Of a DNA stretch of 64,000 nt, positions 27,759 to 37,773 are shown piece by piece (within the stretch, counting starts at the first letter, position 1; the number at the start of each line of letters is the position of its first letter). Source of the stretch: Hyphomicrobiales bacterium (GTDB lineage Bacteria; Pseudomonadota; Alphaproteobacteria; Rhizobiales; Rhizobiaceae). The position numbers and the translations under genes were made by a program. Where the stretch lies: contig UBJO01000003.1 of the NCBI GenBank assembly GCA_900465665.1, positions 16,039-80,038 on the forward strand, given 5' to 3'. The notes under the pieces were generated by a model. That model was not told the origin of the DNA and searched no databases. It saw only the letters and a list, made by a program, of their open reading frames with translations.

Positions 27759-28571
27759 TCAAAGCCGGAGGGCGTGGCCCCAGGAGATGAAATCGGGGTT
27801 GGCGAAATCCGCGTCGTGGGCCTGCCGGGTCTTACCGTAGGTGAGGGGGCGGCCGTCGAGGGTCACGGTACAGCCGCCGGCCGCGCGCAGGATTGCATCG
27901 CCGGCCGCGGTGTCCCACTCCATCGTGCGGGTGAAGCGCGGATAGACGTCCGCTTCTCCTTCCGCGAGCAGACAGAATTTCAGCGACGAGCCGATATTCT
28001 TGCACTCCGAGATGGCCTGCTCGGCCAAAAACCGCGCCGTCTGCGGGCTGTTATGCGAACGGCTGGCGAGTGCGGTGCGCTCGGCCTTGGCGAGGCGCAC
28101 ATTGATCGGCAGACGTTTTTCCACGCGGAAGTCCGGGCCGATATGCAGCTTCTCGGCCGTGCCGTTCTCGCCGAGAAAGGCGACGCTCAGCGCGGGCGCG
28201 AAGACGATGCCGGCAGCCGGGTGACCATCGACGATGAAGGCGATGTTGACGGTGAATTCCGGCCGCTTGTCGACGAATTCGCGCGTGCCATCCAGGGGAT
28301 CGACTAAGAAGAAAGACGAGCCGACCGCCGGCACGATGCCGGCCGCAACCGATTCTTCGGCGATGACGGGAATGTCGGGGAAATCGCGATAGAGATGCGC
28401 CAGAATGATCCGCTCGGCCTGCTCGTCGGCGATCGTGACAGGGCTGTTGTCGGCCTTGCTGGCCGCCGTGCAGCCGGCGCGGTACACATCCATGATCGCC
28501 TTGCCAGCCTCAAGGGCGGCGCGTTCAAACGTTTCGAGCATCGCGGGTCGGTTCGATCCCTTCTCCATCAT
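27759..28571 (-). CDS. cysQ: 3'(2'),5'-bisphosphate nucleotidase CysQ
   Basis: About 270 residues, inositol-monophosphatase superfamily. Metal-site motifs: VIAEESV (Glu-Glu), FFLVDPLDGTREFVD (DPLDGT) and EWDTAAGDAILRAAGG (WDxAAG). CysQ removes the 3'-phosphate of PAP formed in sulfate assimilation and RNA turnover. Start uncertain: in-frame ATGs at 28601, 28580, 28571, 28568 and 28541; 28571 was chosen because GAGAAG precedes it and the length is typical. Confidence 0.9.
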   Translation of the reverse strand: MMEKGSNRPAMLETFERAALEAGKAIMDVYRAGCTAASKADNSPVTIADEQAERIILAHLYRDFPDIPVIAEESVAAGIVPAVGSSFFLVDPLDGTREFVDKRPEFTVNIAFIVDGHPAAGIVFAPALSVAFLGENGTAEKLHIGPDFRVEKRLPINVRLAKAERTALASRSHNSPQTARFLAEQAISECKNIGSSLKFCLLAEGEADVYPRFTRTMEWDTAAGDAILRAAGGCTVTLDGRPLTYGKTRQAHDADFANPDFISWGHALRL

Positions 28572-28920
28572 GCTTCTCATATAGTCGTTTTCACGCTTCA
28601 TTGCACGGCTCGTCCGCCGTCGCAAAAGGACGCAGGTGTGCTTTGACGATTTTCCATCCATCGGCGAAGGCTAAAGAACCCAGTGAAAAGTGAATTTGCG
28701 GTGAAAAGTGGCGTCAGAGGCCGGATTGTGTTGAAAAAATCAACTTTATGGATGCCAAAAAGTCATTTTCACCAAAACGGTAAAGAACTTTGGAGCTTTG
28801 TAATTTTGCGCTTCCCTTTTGCCTTGAAAGCAGTATGAAATCTTTAATCAAGGGCTCAACAAGGGCTCTAATAACAAGAGACGCAGGCTTTTCACGGTTC
28901 TGTGTCCAGGGGAAAGACAT
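28572..28920. promoter_or_regulatory. cysQ/livH divergent region with repeated GTGAAAA motif
   Basis: 349 AT-rich bases. GTGAAAAGTG occurs twice (28683-28692 and 28701-28710), and the complement TTTTCAC occurs at 28588-28594, 28766-28772 and 28889-28895. A short direct repeat CAAGGGCTC lies near 28851-28867. No gene seen. Presumably it holds the liv operon promoter and regulator sites. Confidence 0.45.
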
Positions 28921-29823
28921 ATGGAATATTTTGTCCAGCAGCTCATTAATGGGCTGACTCTTGGATCCATCTATGGCCTCGTGGCTATCGGCTATACGAT
29001 GGTTTACGGCATCATCGGCATGATCAACTTCGCTCACGGCGATATTTTCATGATCGGTGGCTTCGCCGCCCTTATCGTCTTTCTCGTCCTCACATCGATT
29101 TTTGCTGGTTTGCCGGTCGCGGTTCTGCTGCTGCTGATGCTGCTTATCGCGATGCTGATGACGAGTTTGTGGAATTGGACGATCGAGCGCGTCGCTTATC
29201 GCCCGCTGCGCGGTTCGTTCCGCCTGGCGCCGCTGATCACAGCGATCGGCATGTCGATCACGCTGTCGAACTTCATCCAGGTGACGCAGGGTCCGCGCAA
29301 CAAGCCGATCCCGCCGCTGATCAGCAGCGTCTATAACATCGGTGGCGTCACCATCTCGCTGAAGCAGATCGTGATCATCATCATCACGGCCGTGCTGCTC
29401 ACCGTCTTCTGGTATCTCGTCAATCATACGGCGCTTGGCCGCGCGCAGCGCGCCACCGAGCAGGACCGCAAGATGGCGGCGCTGCTTGGCGTCAATGTCG
29501 ACCAGACAATCTCGGTGACCTTCATCATGGGCGCCGCACTCGCTGCCGTCGCCGGCACGATGTACCTGATGTACTACGGCGTGGTGAACTTCAACGACGG
29601 CTTCGTGCCTGGCGTGAAGGCGTTCACGGCGGCCGTTCTCGGCGGTATCGGTTCGCTTCCGGGCGCCGTTCTCGGTGGTCTGATGATCGGCCTGATCGAA
29701 AGCCTGTGGTCGGCCTACTTCACCATCGCCTACAAGGATGTGGCGACCTTCGCCATCCTCGCTTTCGTGCTGATCTTCAAGCCGACAGGTATCCTGGGCC
29801 GGCCGGAAGTCGAGAAGGTTTAA
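28921..29823 (+). CDS. livH: Branched-chain amino acid ABC transporter permease LivH
   Basis: 300 residues, eight or so membrane helices. [37 protein letters not shown] is the LivH signature (given here across residues 11-48). The EAA-like loop for ATPase contact is around [22 protein letters not shown]. It forms the inner-membrane channel with LivM. First gene of a compact operon: the next start is 4 bases after its stop. Confidence 0.95.
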   Translation: MEYFVQQLINGLTLGSIYGLVAIGYTMVYGIIGMINFAHGDIFMIGGFAALIVFLVLTSIFAGLPVAVLLLLMLLIAMLMTSLWNWTIERVAYRPLRGSFRLAPLITAIGMSITLSNFIQVTQGPRNKPIPPLISSVYNIGGVTISLKQIVIIIITAVLLTVFWYLVNHTALGRAQRATEQDRKMAALLGVNVDQTISVTFIMGAALAAVAGTMYLMYYGVVNFNDGFVPGVKAFTAAVLGGIGSLPGAVLGGLMIGLIESLWSAYFTIAYKDVATFAILAFVLIFKPTGILGRPEVEKV

Positions 29824-29827
29824 CGTC

Positions 29828-31219
29828 ATGGCAAATGTTGAAAACGCCCCTGGCAAGCCCGCATCCGGACTTGTCCAGAAGGGTATTAAAGAAGCTATTT
29901 TCGCCGGCATCATATCCTTCGGCATGTTCGTTCTCTATGTCGGTCTCGGCACGCAGCAGAACATCAGCAACGAACTCGTCGTGGTTCAGCGCTGGGGCCT
30001 GCTCGCGATCTTCGTCGCCATCGCGGCGGTCGGCCGGTTTGCGATCGTGGTCTTCCTGCGTCCGCATCTCGATGCCCGCAAGCTTGCCAAGGCGCGCAGC
30101 GGCGAACTCGACATCTCCGAGAAGAAGGGCTTCTTCCACGCCCACTTCCTGAAGATCGCGCTTCTGGCGCTGGTTCTTTATCCGGTCGTCATCGTGGCGC
30201 TGGTCGGTGCGCAGGGCTCGCTGAAGTGGGTCGACAACTTCGGTATCCAGATCCTGATCTACGTGATGCTGGCCTGGGGCCTGAACATCGTCGTCGGTCT
30301 CGCCGGTCTGCTCGACCTTGGTTACGTCGCGTTCTACGCGGTCGGCGCCTATTCCTACGCGCTGCTCTCCAGCTATTTCGGCCTGTCCTTCTGGGTTCTT
30401 CTGCCGCTGTCGGGCATTCTTGCCGGTCTCTGGGGCATCATCCTCGGCTTCCCGGTGCTGCGTCTGCGCGGCGACTACCTGGCGATCGTGACGCTGGCCT
30501 TCGGTGAAATCATCCGCCTCGTCATCATCAACTGGACGGATCTGACCAAGGGCACGTTCGGTATCGCCAGCATTCCGAAGGCAACGCTGTTCGGCATTCC
30601 CTTCGATGCCAGCCCGCATGGTTTCGCCAAGCTGTTCCACCTGCCGATCTCTTCGGCCTACTACAAGATCTTCCTCTTCTATCTGATTCTGGCGCTGTGC
30701 CTTCTGACGGCATACGTGACGATCCGCCTGCGCCGCATGCCGATCGGCCGTGCGTGGGAAGCGCTTCGCGAAGACGAAATCGCCTGCCGTTCGCTCGGCA
30801 TCAACACGGTGACGACCAAGCTCACGGCTTTCGCCACGGGTGCGATGTTCGGCGGCTTCGCCGGCTCCTTCTTCGCCGCTCGCCAGGGCTTCGTATCGCC
30901 TGAATCCTTCGTGTTCCTGGAATCTGCGGTCATCCTCGCCATCGTCGTTCTCGGCGGCATGGGCTCGCTGACCGGCATCGCGATTGCCGCGATCGTCATG
31001 ATCGGCGGTACCGAGATGCTGCGCGAAATGGAGTTCCTGAAGCTCATCTTCGGACCCGACTTCACGCCGGAACTCTACCGCATGCTGCTCTTCGGTCTGG
31101 CGATGGTTGTCGTCATGCTGATCAAGCCGCGCGGCTTCGTCGGATCGCGTGAGCCGACGGCGTTCCTGAAAGAACGGAAATCGGTATCGGGAAGCTTCAC
31201 CAAGGAGGGCCACGGCTGA
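29828..31219 (+). CDS. livM: Branched-chain amino acid ABC transporter permease LivM
   Basis: 463 residues, longer than the C-terminal permease core because of an extra roughly 110-residue N-terminal part with two or three helices, as in many Proteobacterial LivM proteins. Core features: [31 protein letters not shown] and the EAA-like loop [20 protein letters not shown]. The stop overlaps the livG start (ATGA at 31219). Partner of LivH. Confidence 0.95.
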   Translation: MANVENAPGKPASGLVQKGIKEAIFAGIISFGMFVLYVGLGTQQNISNELVVVQRWGLLAIFVAIAAVGRFAIVVFLRPHLDARKLAKARSGELDISEKKGFFHAHFLKIALLALVLYPVVIVALVGAQGSLKWVDNFGIQILIYVMLAWGLNIVVGLAGLLDLGYVAFYAVGAYSYALLSSYFGLSFWVLLPLSGILAGLWGIILGFPVLRLRGDYLAIVTLAFGEIIRLVIINWTDLTKGTFGIASIPKATLFGIPFDASPHGFAKLFHLPISSAYYKIFLFYLILALCLLTAYVTIRLRRMPIGRAWEALREDEIACRSLGINTVTTKLTAFATGAMFGGFAGSFFAARQGFVSPESFVFLESAVILAIVVLGGMGSLTGIAIAAIVMIGGTEMLREMEFLKLIFGPDFTPELYRMLLFGLAMVVVMLIKPRGFVGSREPTAFLKERKSVSGSFTKEGHG

Positions 31220-32091
31220 TGAGCCCTCAGGAAACCAACATGTCCAGCGATACCCTGCTCAAGGTCGAGCACCTGTCGATGAAGTTCGGCGGCCTGATGG
31301 CGATCAACGACTTCTCGTTCGAGGCCAAGCGCGGCGAGATCACCGCGCTGATCGGCCCGAACGGCGCCGGCAAGACCACCGTGTTCAATTGCATCACCGG
31401 CTTCTACAAGCCGACCATGGGCATGATCACCATGCGCCACAAGGACGGCAGGGAACATCTACTTGAGCGTCTGCCGGACTTTCGCATCACCCGCGAAGCC
31501 AAGGTCGCCCGTACCTTCCAGAACATCCGGTTGTTCTCCGGCCTGACGGTTCTCGAAAACCTTCTGGTCGCGCAGCACAACAAGCTGATGCTGGCATCGG
31601 GCTACACCATTCTCGGCCTGCTCGGGATTGGTCGCTACAGCGCGGAAGCGAAGAACGCGATCGAGCTTGCCCGCTACTGGCTGGAGAAGGCCGATCTGAT
31701 CGATCGCGCCGACGATCCCGCCGGCGATCTACCATATGGCGCTCAGCGTCGTCTGGAAATCGCGCGAGCCATGTGCACGGGACCGGAACTGCTCTGCCTG
31801 GACGAGCCGGCCGCCGGTCTCAACCCGAAGGAATCGCTGACGCTGAACACGCTTCTGCGCGGTATCCGCGACGAGGGCACGTCGCTGCTCCTGATCGAGC
31901 ATGACATGTCCGTGGTCATGGAAATTTCCGACCACGTCGTCGTGCTCGAATACGGCCAGAAGATTTCCGACGGCACGCCCGATCATGTGAAGAACGATCC
32001 GAAGGTCATCGCGGCCTATCTCGGTGTCGAAGACGAGGAAGTGGAACAGGTGATCGCAGACGTCGAAAACCTCGAAGGAGGTACGCACTGA
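31219..32091 (+). CDS. livG: Branched-chain amino acid ABC transporter ATPase LivG
   Basis: 290 residues. Walker A GPNGAGKTT, the LivG-type segment ARTFQNIRLFSGLTVLENLLVAQH, a signature-like LPYGAQRRLEIARAM, Walker B LLCLDEPAAGLNP and the C-terminal branched-chain-ABC extension. Energises transport through LivHM from the cytoplasm. A start at ATG 31219 overlaps livM; ATG 31240 is an alternative that would remove seven residues. Overlaps livF by one base. Confidence 0.95.
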   Translation: MSPQETNMSSDTLLKVEHLSMKFGGLMAINDFSFEAKRGEITALIGPNGAGKTTVFNCITGFYKPTMGMITMRHKDGREHLLERLPDFRITREAKVARTFQNIRLFSGLTVLENLLVAQHNKLMLASGYTILGLLGIGRYSAEAKNAIELARYWLEKADLIDRADDPAGDLPYGAQRRLEIARAMCTGPELLCLDEPAAGLNPKESLTLNTLLRGIRDEGTSLLLIEHDMSVVMEISDHVVVLEYGQKISDGTPDHVKNDPKVIAAYLGVEDEEVEQVIADVENLEGGTH

Positions 32092-32819
32092 TGACCGGTC
32101 AGCCACTTCTCAAGGTCGAGGGTGTTGAAACCTATTACGGCAACATTCGCGCGCTCGCCGGCATCGATGTCCACGTCAACCAGGGCGAAATCGTCAGCCT
32201 GATCGGCGCCAACGGCGCCGGCAAGTCGACACTGATGATGACGATCTGCGGCAGCCCGCAGGCGCGCGCCGGCAAGGTCATCTTCGAGGGCCGCGACATC
32301 ACCAAGATGCCGACTCACGAGATCGCCCGCCTGCGCATCGCGCAGTCGCCGGAAGGTCGCCGCATTTTCCCGCGCATGAGTGTGATGGAAAACCTGCAAA
32401 TGGGCGCCGGCCTCGATAACCTGAAATACTTCAAGGAAGACGTCGAGAAGATCTTCGCGATGTTCCCGCGTCTCAAGGAGCGCCAGACGCAGCGCGGCGG
32501 CACGCTTTCGGGCGGCGAGCAGCAGATGCTGTCGATCGGCCGCGCGCTGATGGCCCGCCCGAAGCTTTTGCTTCTCGACGAGCCGTCGCTCGGTCTCGCG
32601 CCACTGATCGTCAAGGGCATCTTCGAGGCGATCAAGAAGCTGAACAAGGATGAGGGGCTCACCGTGTTCCTCGTCGAGCAGAACGCCTTCGCGGCGCTGA
32701 AGCTGTCGGACCGGGCCTATGTCATGGTCAACGGCAAGGTGACGATGTCGGGCTCCGGCCAGGAGCTGCTCGCCAATCCTGAAGTTCGCGCCGCCTATCT
32801 CGAAGGCGGACGGCATTGA
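32091..32819 (+). CDS. livF: Branched-chain amino acid ABC transporter ATPase LivF
   Basis: 242 residues. Walker A GANGAGKST, LRIAQSPEGRRIFPRMSVMENLQMGA typical of LivF, signature LSGGEQQMLSIGRALM, Walker B LLLLDEPSLGLAP and switch histidine region FLVEQNAF. Second ATPase of the transporter. The start codon shares a base with the livG stop. Confidence 0.95.
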   Translation: MTGQPLLKVEGVETYYGNIRALAGIDVHVNQGEIVSLIGANGAGKSTLMMTICGSPQARAGKVIFEGRDITKMPTHEIARLRIAQSPEGRRIFPRMSVMENLQMGAGLDNLKYFKEDVEKIFAMFPRLKERQTQRGGTLSGGEQQMLSIGRALMARPKLLLLDEPSLGLAPLIVKGIFEAIKKLNKDEGLTVFLVEQNAFAALKLSDRAYVMVNGKVTMSGSGQELLANPEVRAAYLEGGRH

Positions 32820-32843
32820 GCATGACGAAGGGGAGACTTTGAT

Positions 32844-33197
32844 ATGCAGGGACTTTTCTTTGAAGGCGATACCGGCGTTCGCAGCGTCATCCGCCTGATC
32901 GTCGTGTTGATCGGCTTCTGGACCGCGTGGCGTTCGGGCAAGGCTGCTGCCGATGGCTGGAGCGACTATCCTATTGTCATCGGCTACAGCGTGCTTCTGG
33001 CGGCTGCGATGCAGTTTCTGCATCATGCGCTGTTCGACGGACCGGTGCTGAGCGTGTTCTATTACGCCATCGACTTCGTCCTTCTCCTGATCTTCGCGAC
33101 GGCGGGATACCGCTATCGCCGGACCAATCAGATGGTCAATAATTACTACTGGCTCTACGAAAAGACGTCACCCTTCTCCTGGAAGGCAAAACATTGA
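32844..33197 (+). CDS. Small membrane protein of the liv operon (DUF6867-like)
   Basis: 117 residues with about three hydrophobic helices (15-35, 43-62, 70-88) and a tail rich in aromatic residues (NNYYWLYEKTSPFSW). Conserved small proteins of this kind (probably DUF6867) sit after livF in rhizobia. GGGGAG precedes the ATG. A role in assembly or regulation of the transporter is possible but unproven. Confidence 0.75.
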   Translation: MQGLFFEGDTGVRSVIRLIVVLIGFWTAWRSGKAAADGWSDYPIVIGYSVLLAAAMQFLHHALFDGPVLSVFYYAIDFVLLLIFATAGYRYRRTNQMVNNYYWLYEKTSPFSWKAKH

Positions 33198-33246
33198 CAG
33201 CCGGTTGAATCTAGGGACAAATTACCTCTCCGAGTGGAACAGGTTT

Positions 33247-33277
33247 CCCAGCGCAGTAAAGTGGGTGATGCGCTGGG
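33247..33277 (+). promoter_or_regulatory. Intercistronic inverted repeat before livK
   Basis: Perfect 9-bp arms CCCAGCGCA (33247-33255) and TGCGCTGGG (33269-33277), 13-base loop, without T tract, 40 bases upstream of the binding-protein gene. Could be an operator or an RNA hairpin protecting the livK message. Confidence 0.5.
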
Positions 33278-33316
33278 TAATGGAACGGAACCCGCTAAAA
33301 AACTGGGAGTAACATA

Positions 33317-34441
33317 ATGAAGAAGTCTCTTCTGTCGGCAGTGGCTCTGACGGCGATGGTCGCCTTCAGCAGCAACGCTTGGGCCGACATCACGGTTGCC
33401 GTTGCTGGTCCGCTGACCGGCCCGAACGCTGCGTTCGGCGCACAGCTCCAGAAGGGTGCCGAGCAGGCAGCTGCCGACATCAACGCTGCTGGCGGCATCA
33501 ATGGCGAGCAGATCAAGATCGTGCTCGGCGACGACGTGTCCGACCCGAAGCAGGGTATCTCGGTTGCCAACAAGTTCGCAGCTGACGGCGTCAAGTTCGT
33601 TATCGGCCACTTCAACTCGGGCGTTTCGATCCCGGCTTCCGAAGTTTACGCTGAAAACGGCATCCTCGAAATCACCCCGGCTGCGACCAACCCGCAGTTC
33701 ACCGAGCGTGGTCTTTGGAACACGTTCCGTACTTGCGGTCGCGACGACCAGCAGGGCGGCATCGCCGGCAAGTATCTCGCCGACCACTTCAAGGACGCCA
33801 AGATCGCCGTCGTTCACGACAAGACCCCATACGGCCAGGGCCTCGCTGACGAAACCAAGAAGGCCATGAATGCCGCTGGTCTCACCGAAGTCATGTACGA
33901 AGGCATCAACGTCGGCGACAAGGACTTCTCGGCCCTCATCGCCAAGATGAAGGAAGCCGGCGTTTCGATCATCTACTGGGGTGGTCTCCACACCGAAGCT
34001 GGTCTGATCATCCGCCAGGCCGCCGACCAGGGCCTGAAGGCAACGCTCGTATCGGGTGACGGTATCGTTTCGAACGAACTGGCATCGATCGCTGGTGACG
34101 CAGTCGCCGGTACGCTGAACACGTTCGGTCCGGACGCAACGCTGAACCCCGACAACAAGGCACTCGTCGAGAAGTTCAAGGCTGCCGGCTTCAACCCGGA
34201 AGCCTACACGCTTTACTCCTACGCCGCGATGCAGACGATCGCTGAAGCTGCCAAGGCAGCTGCTTCGACCGACGCTGAAGCCGTTGCCGCAGCGATGAAG
34301 GCCAAGGGTCCGTTCAAGACCGTTCTCGGCGACATCTCGTTCGACGAAAAGGGCGACCCGAAGATTCCAGGCTACGTCATGTACGAATGGAAGAAGGGCC
34401 CAGACGGCAAGTTCTCCTACTTCCCGCAGGACGCGAAGTAA
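33317..34441 (+). CDS. livK: Leu/Ile/Val periplasmic binding protein
   Basis: 374 residues with a clear signal peptide ([17 protein letters not shown]..., cleavage after AWA near 24). The mature protein is a type I periplasmic-binding fold: [41 protein letters not shown] and [22 protein letters not shown]. It delivers branched-chain amino acids to LivHMGF. Codon use is noticeably biased to favoured codons, as for a strongly expressed gene. A strong terminator follows. Confidence 0.95.
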   Translation: MKKSLLSAVALTAMVAFSSNAWADITVAVAGPLTGPNAAFGAQLQKGAEQAAADINAAGGINGEQIKIVLGDDVSDPKQGISVANKFAADGVKFVIGHFNSGVSIPASEVYAENGILEITPAATNPQFTERGLWNTFRTCGRDDQQGGIAGKYLADHFKDAKIAVVHDKTPYGQGLADETKKAMNAAGLTEVMYEGINVGDKDFSALIAKMKEAGVSIIYWGGLHTEAGLIIRQAADQGLKATLVSGDGIVSNELASIAGDAVAGTLNTFGPDATLNPDNKALVEKFKAAGFNPEAYTLYSYAAMQTIAEAAKAAASTDAEAVAAAMKAKGPFKTVLGDISFDEKGDPKIPGYVMYEWKKGPDGKFSYFPQDAK

Positions 34442-34461
34442 GAACTTTCGTTCTCACCTTG

Positions 34462-34495
34462 GAAGCCCGGTCTCGCACCGGGCTTCTTTCGTTTT
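34462..34495 (+). terminator. Rho-independent terminator of the liv operon
   Basis: Perfect 10-bp arms GAAGCCCGGT (34462-34471) and ACCGGGCTTC (34477-34486), CTCGC loop, followed by TTTCGTTTT. Confidence 0.93.
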
Positions 34496-34620
34496 GGCCA
34501 CAATGCGAACCGCCCGGCCGCTTGCCGGTCTTGCGATCGAGGACGATCCGGTTAGGATCGCCCGCGAATTCAACAGGTTGCCGCCTATCGGCGCGCAGCC
34601 GCAGACGATACGGATACGCC

Positions 34621-35589
34621 ATGTCCCGCCCCAAGATTCTCCTCACGCGCCGTTGGCCCTCCGCCGTCGAGGCTGTGCTCGCCGAGCGCTTCGACCCGGC
34701 CTTCAACACCGACGACCTGCCGATGTCGCCCGAAGCCATCGCCGAGGCGCTGCGCACCCACGACGCCGTGCTGCCGACCGTGTCGGACAAGCTTCCGGCG
34801 TCGGTTTTCGAAGGCGAGATCCGGGCCAAAGTCCTCGGCAATTTCGGGGTCGGCTATAACCACATCGACATCGCGGCGGCGAAGGCCAAGGGGATCGTGG
34901 TGACCAACACGCCTGGTGTGCTTACCGATTGCACCGCCGATATCGCCATGCTGCTCCTGCTTTCGGTCGCGCGCCGTGGCGGGGAGGGCGAGCGGCAGAT
35001 CCGGGCCGGCGAATGGAACGGCTGGTGCCCGACGCATATGATCGGCAGCAAGGTTACGGGCAAGACGGTGGGGATCATCGGCTTCGGGCGCATCGGCAAG
35101 GCCTTCGCCCAGCGCTGCCATTTTGGTTTCGGCATGGACGTGGTGTTCTACAACCGCTCGACGGTCGATCCCACTGAGGCGGCGCGATATGGCGCGCGGC
35201 AGTTGGCGACCGTGGAAGAGGTGCTCGCGGCCAGTGATTTCGTGTCGCTGCATTGCCCGGGAGGTGCGGAGAACCGGCACCTGATGAATGCCTCCCGTTT
35301 CGCGGCGATGAAGCCTGGGGCTTATCTGATCAACACGGCGCGCGGCGATGTGGTCGACGAGGCGGCATTGATCGCGGCGCTTGAGAATGGCGTGATCCGT
35401 GGCGCCGGCCTCGACGTCTATGAGGCTGAGCCGCAGGTGCCGGAGAAGATGCGCGCGATGGAGAATGTGGTTTTGCTGCCGCATCTCGGCAGCGCGACTG
35501 AGGAGACGCGCAATGCGATGGGGATGAAGGTGGTGGACAATATCACTGCCTTCTTCGAGGGACGCGAGCCGCCGGACCGGGTGGCCTGA
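34621..35589 (+). CDS. D-2-hydroxyacid dehydrogenase (glyoxylate/hydroxypyruvate reductase type)
   Basis: 322 residues. Rossmann nucleotide site VGIIGFGRIGKAFAQ near 146-160; catalytic Arg in NTARGDVVDE, Glu in YEAEPQVP and His in LLPHLGSATEE. It reduces glyoxylate or hydroxypyruvate with NAD(P)H; the FGVGYNHIDIAAAKAKGI segment supports the glyoxylate reductase group. The frame is open far upstream, but ATG 34621 lies after the liv terminator and gives the family length. It converges on the acyltransferase gene, seven bases away. Confidence 0.9.
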   Translation: MSRPKILLTRRWPSAVEAVLAERFDPAFNTDDLPMSPEAIAEALRTHDAVLPTVSDKLPASVFEGEIRAKVLGNFGVGYNHIDIAAAKAKGIVVTNTPGVLTDCTADIAMLLLLSVARRGGEGERQIRAGEWNGWCPTHMIGSKVTGKTVGIIGFGRIGKAFAQRCHFGFGMDVVFYNRSTVDPTEAARYGARQLATVEEVLAASDFVSLHCPGGAENRHLMNASRFAAMKPGAYLINTARGDVVDEAALIAALENGVIRGAGLDVYEAEPQVPEKMRAMENVVLLPHLGSATEETRNAMGMKVVDNITAFFEGREPPDRVA

Positions 35590-35596
35590 CGCCTTT

Positions 35597-36781
35597 CTAT
35601 CGCTGCGCGCCGACGGTCTTTCGCTCGCCCGAGGGACCACGCGGTTTGGCTTCGAGGCCGAAGAGCAGCCGCGCGCGGCCGGGGATGAAGTCCACCGCGA
35701 TGGCGAAGAGGCTCGACAGCACGAAGGTCGCGGCGGCGATGATGATGAAGCTCGGCACGGCGGGCAGGCCGAGCGGCAGGACGTAATAGAGCGCGCCGAC
35801 AATCACCGTCTGATGGATGATGTAGAGCGGGAACACTAGGCGGTTGACCGTGACCAGCCGCGCGTCCGGCTGGTTGAAATGACGGGCGGCGAAGCCGATC
35901 AGGGTCAGGATCATCGACCAGGCAAGCAGGAAGATCGCGGCCTTGAAGAGCGGGGTTTCATCGCCGTAGCTGCCGATCGCCTGTTCGGCGGGGGCGAGCC
36001 AGGCGAAGGCATATAGAAACATCGTCACGGCGAGCGCGACCGCGGCACTCACATAGCGCTTGGCGATGATCGGCTCGATTAGGCTGCGATGATTGCGGGC
36101 GACGAGGAATCCGAGGCCGAACCAGCTTGCCCAGACCGCGAACCAGGCGCCGTCATTGTAAAGCGCATTGGTTTCCTTGGGGTAGAACGGCGTCAGAACA
36201 AGGTTCAACACCAGCGGCAGCAGGAAGAAGAGATAGATGGCGCCTGATTTCGCGATGCGCTCGAACCAGGCCATGATCGCGTTGCCCGGTCGGCTGAGAT
36301 AGAGAAAGATCGGGTAGCAGATCACCGACATCACAAGCAGATAGGCGACGAACCACATGTGCGCCCAGGTGAAATTGCCGGTCGGGTAGCGCCCCTCGGT
36401 GAAATAGCGCGTCAGCCAAAAATTGATGAGCGAGCCGTCATAGCCGGTCTCATACATGCGCTCGTACCAGACCTGCGGCACGACGAGGACGGCCATGGCG
36501 AAGAGCAGGGGGACAAGCAGGCGGATGGTGCGCTTGCGCAGGAAGGCGAGGCTGGAATCGGAGCGAAAGGAGAAGGCAGCGCCCATGCCCGAGACGAAGA
36601 ACAGCAGCGCCAGCCGCCAGGCGCGCGGGAATTCCATGATCAGCGAGAGCGCGGGGCTGGTGCGATCGCTATGGATCAGCCAACCCATGTCGGTGAAGAA
36701 GGCCGCCGAGGAGTGATAGAGGATCAGGATCGCGAAGGCGGAAATCCGCAGCCGATCCACATAGTAAAGCCTGTCCTTCAT
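35597..36781 (-). CDS. Membrane acyltransferase (acyltransferase 3 family)
   Basis: 394 residues with about ten membrane helices. The N-terminus MKDRLYYVDRLRISAFAILILYH carries the Arg-x10-His motif typical of acyltransferase 3 (OafA/OpgC-like) enzymes, which move acyl groups from the cytoplasm to sugars outside. The acceptor is unknown; glucans, lipopolysaccharide or polysaccharide are all possible. Single gene, followed after 95 bases (in its own upstream direction) by the response regulator gene on the same strand. Confidence 0.85.
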   Translation of the reverse strand: MKDRLYYVDRLRISAFAILILYHSSAAFFTDMGWLIHSDRTSPALSLIMEFPRAWRLALLFFVSGMGAAFSFRSDSSLAFLRKRTIRLLVPLLFAMAVLVVPQVWYERMYETGYDGSLINFWLTRYFTEGRYPTGNFTWAHMWFVAYLLVMSVICYPIFLYLSRPGNAIMAWFERIAKSGAIYLFFLLPLVLNLVLTPFYPKETNALYNDGAWFAVWASWFGLGFLVARNHRSLIEPIIAKRYVSAAVALAVTMFLYAFAWLAPAEQAIGSYGDETPLFKAAIFLLAWSMILTLIGFAARHFNQPDARLVTVNRLVFPLYIIHQTVIVGALYYVLPLGLPAVPSFIIIAAATFVLSSLFAIAVDFIPGRARLLFGLEAKPRGPSGERKTVGAQR

Positions 36782-36876
36782 GACCTGCCGGATATCATCT
36801 TGATGCCATGCCCGGGTTGCGGGCGTCGCTCAAGGATATCCGTGTGTGCTTTCTAAAGTGTGAGCGGCTCGCTCAC

Positions 36877-37773
36877 CTACGTCTCATGCAACACATGAGC
36901 CGCCTTGACGGCAGCCGAAGCCCGGTTTTCGACGCCGAGTTTGACGTAGATCTGCTCGAGGTGCTTGTTCACCGTGCGGGCGGATAGGCCGAGAATTTCG
37001 CCGATGTCGCGGTTGGCTTTGCCCTTGGCGATCCAGAGCAGCACCTCGGATTCGCGGTGGGTGAGCGCGAAGCGCTGGCGCAATACCTGGTCGTCGGCGC
37101 GCTGGCTGGCGGTGAGGCGGAAGAGATATTCGTCGGGGCCGATCGTGCCAAGAAAGGCGAGCTGCAGCACGTCCTGGCCGCCATGGGCGACAGATATGGT
37201 GGAGGCGGTGCGGTCTTTCATCCAGGCGGCGATGGTTGAGATCACCGTGTCCATGCCGTCGTCGCTGCCCATGGCGGCGTTGACGAGGCGGGTCGCCTGG
37301 GGCGTCGACCAGTGGATGTTGCCGTCTCCCTTGACCGCCAGCAGGTGGCGGCCGGCGGCGTCGAGCGCCACGCGGGCGCTCTGGGCGGAGCGGGCGTTTT
37401 TGAGGTGGACGCCGATGCGGGCGCGGAGTTCGTCGATGTTGATCGGCTTGGTCAGATAATCGACGCCGCCGGAGCCGAGCGCGTGGACGACGTGTTCGGT
37501 CTCGGTCAGCCCGGTCATGAAGATGACGGGGATCTGGCTGATCGCCGGGTTGGCCTTCAGCCGCCGGCAGGTCTCGAAACCGTCCATGGTGGGCATGACA
37601 GCGTCGAGCAGGATGAGGTCGGGGGTGATGCGCTCGACGATGTTGAGCGCTGCTGAGCCCGAGGTGGCGATCAGGACGGAGAAGCCGGATTGCTCCAGCG
37701 CATCGGTCAAGAAGCCGAGCGCTTCCGGCGAGTCGTCGACCAACAGAACGATGTCGCGCGGGAGCTCAGCCAA
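36877..37773 (-). CDS. LuxR-type response regulator, partner of the NCS1-kinase
   Basis: 298 residues. N-terminal receiver with LVDDSPEAL, phospho-acceptor Asp57 (LILLDAVMPTMDGFE) and Lys in YLTKPI; a middle region of about 90 residues (130-225) of unclear fold, possibly PAS-like; C-terminal LuxR HTH (LTHRESEVLLWIAKGKANRDIGEILGLSARTVNKHLEQIYVKL). Its start overlaps the end of the hybrid kinase gene by eight bases, so the two are translationally coupled and are taken as a cognate pair. The layout recalls the CrbR/ErdR regulators that pair with transporter-fused kinases such as CrbS. Confidence 0.9.
   Translation of the reverse strand: MAELPRDIVLLVDDSPEALGFLTDALEQSGFSVLIATSGSAALNIVERITPDLILLDAVMPTMDGFETCRRLKANPAISQIPVIFMTGLTETEHVVHALGSGGVDYLTKPINIDELRARIGVHLKNARSAQSARVALDAAGRHLLAVKGDGNIHWSTPQATRLVNAAMGSDDGMDTVISTIAAWMKDRTASTISVAHGGQDVLQLAFLGTIGPDEYLFRLTASQRADDQVLRQRFALTHRESEVLLWIAKGKANRDIGEILGLSARTVNKHLEQIYVKLGVENRASAAVKAAHVLHET

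Noticed and set aside
36871..36883. TCACCTACGTC at the end of the response regulator gene matches a stretch at 41255-41265 in the urtA gap
   Set aside because: The first copy is inside coding sequence and an 11-base match can arise by chance in 64 kb; not treated as a regulator site.
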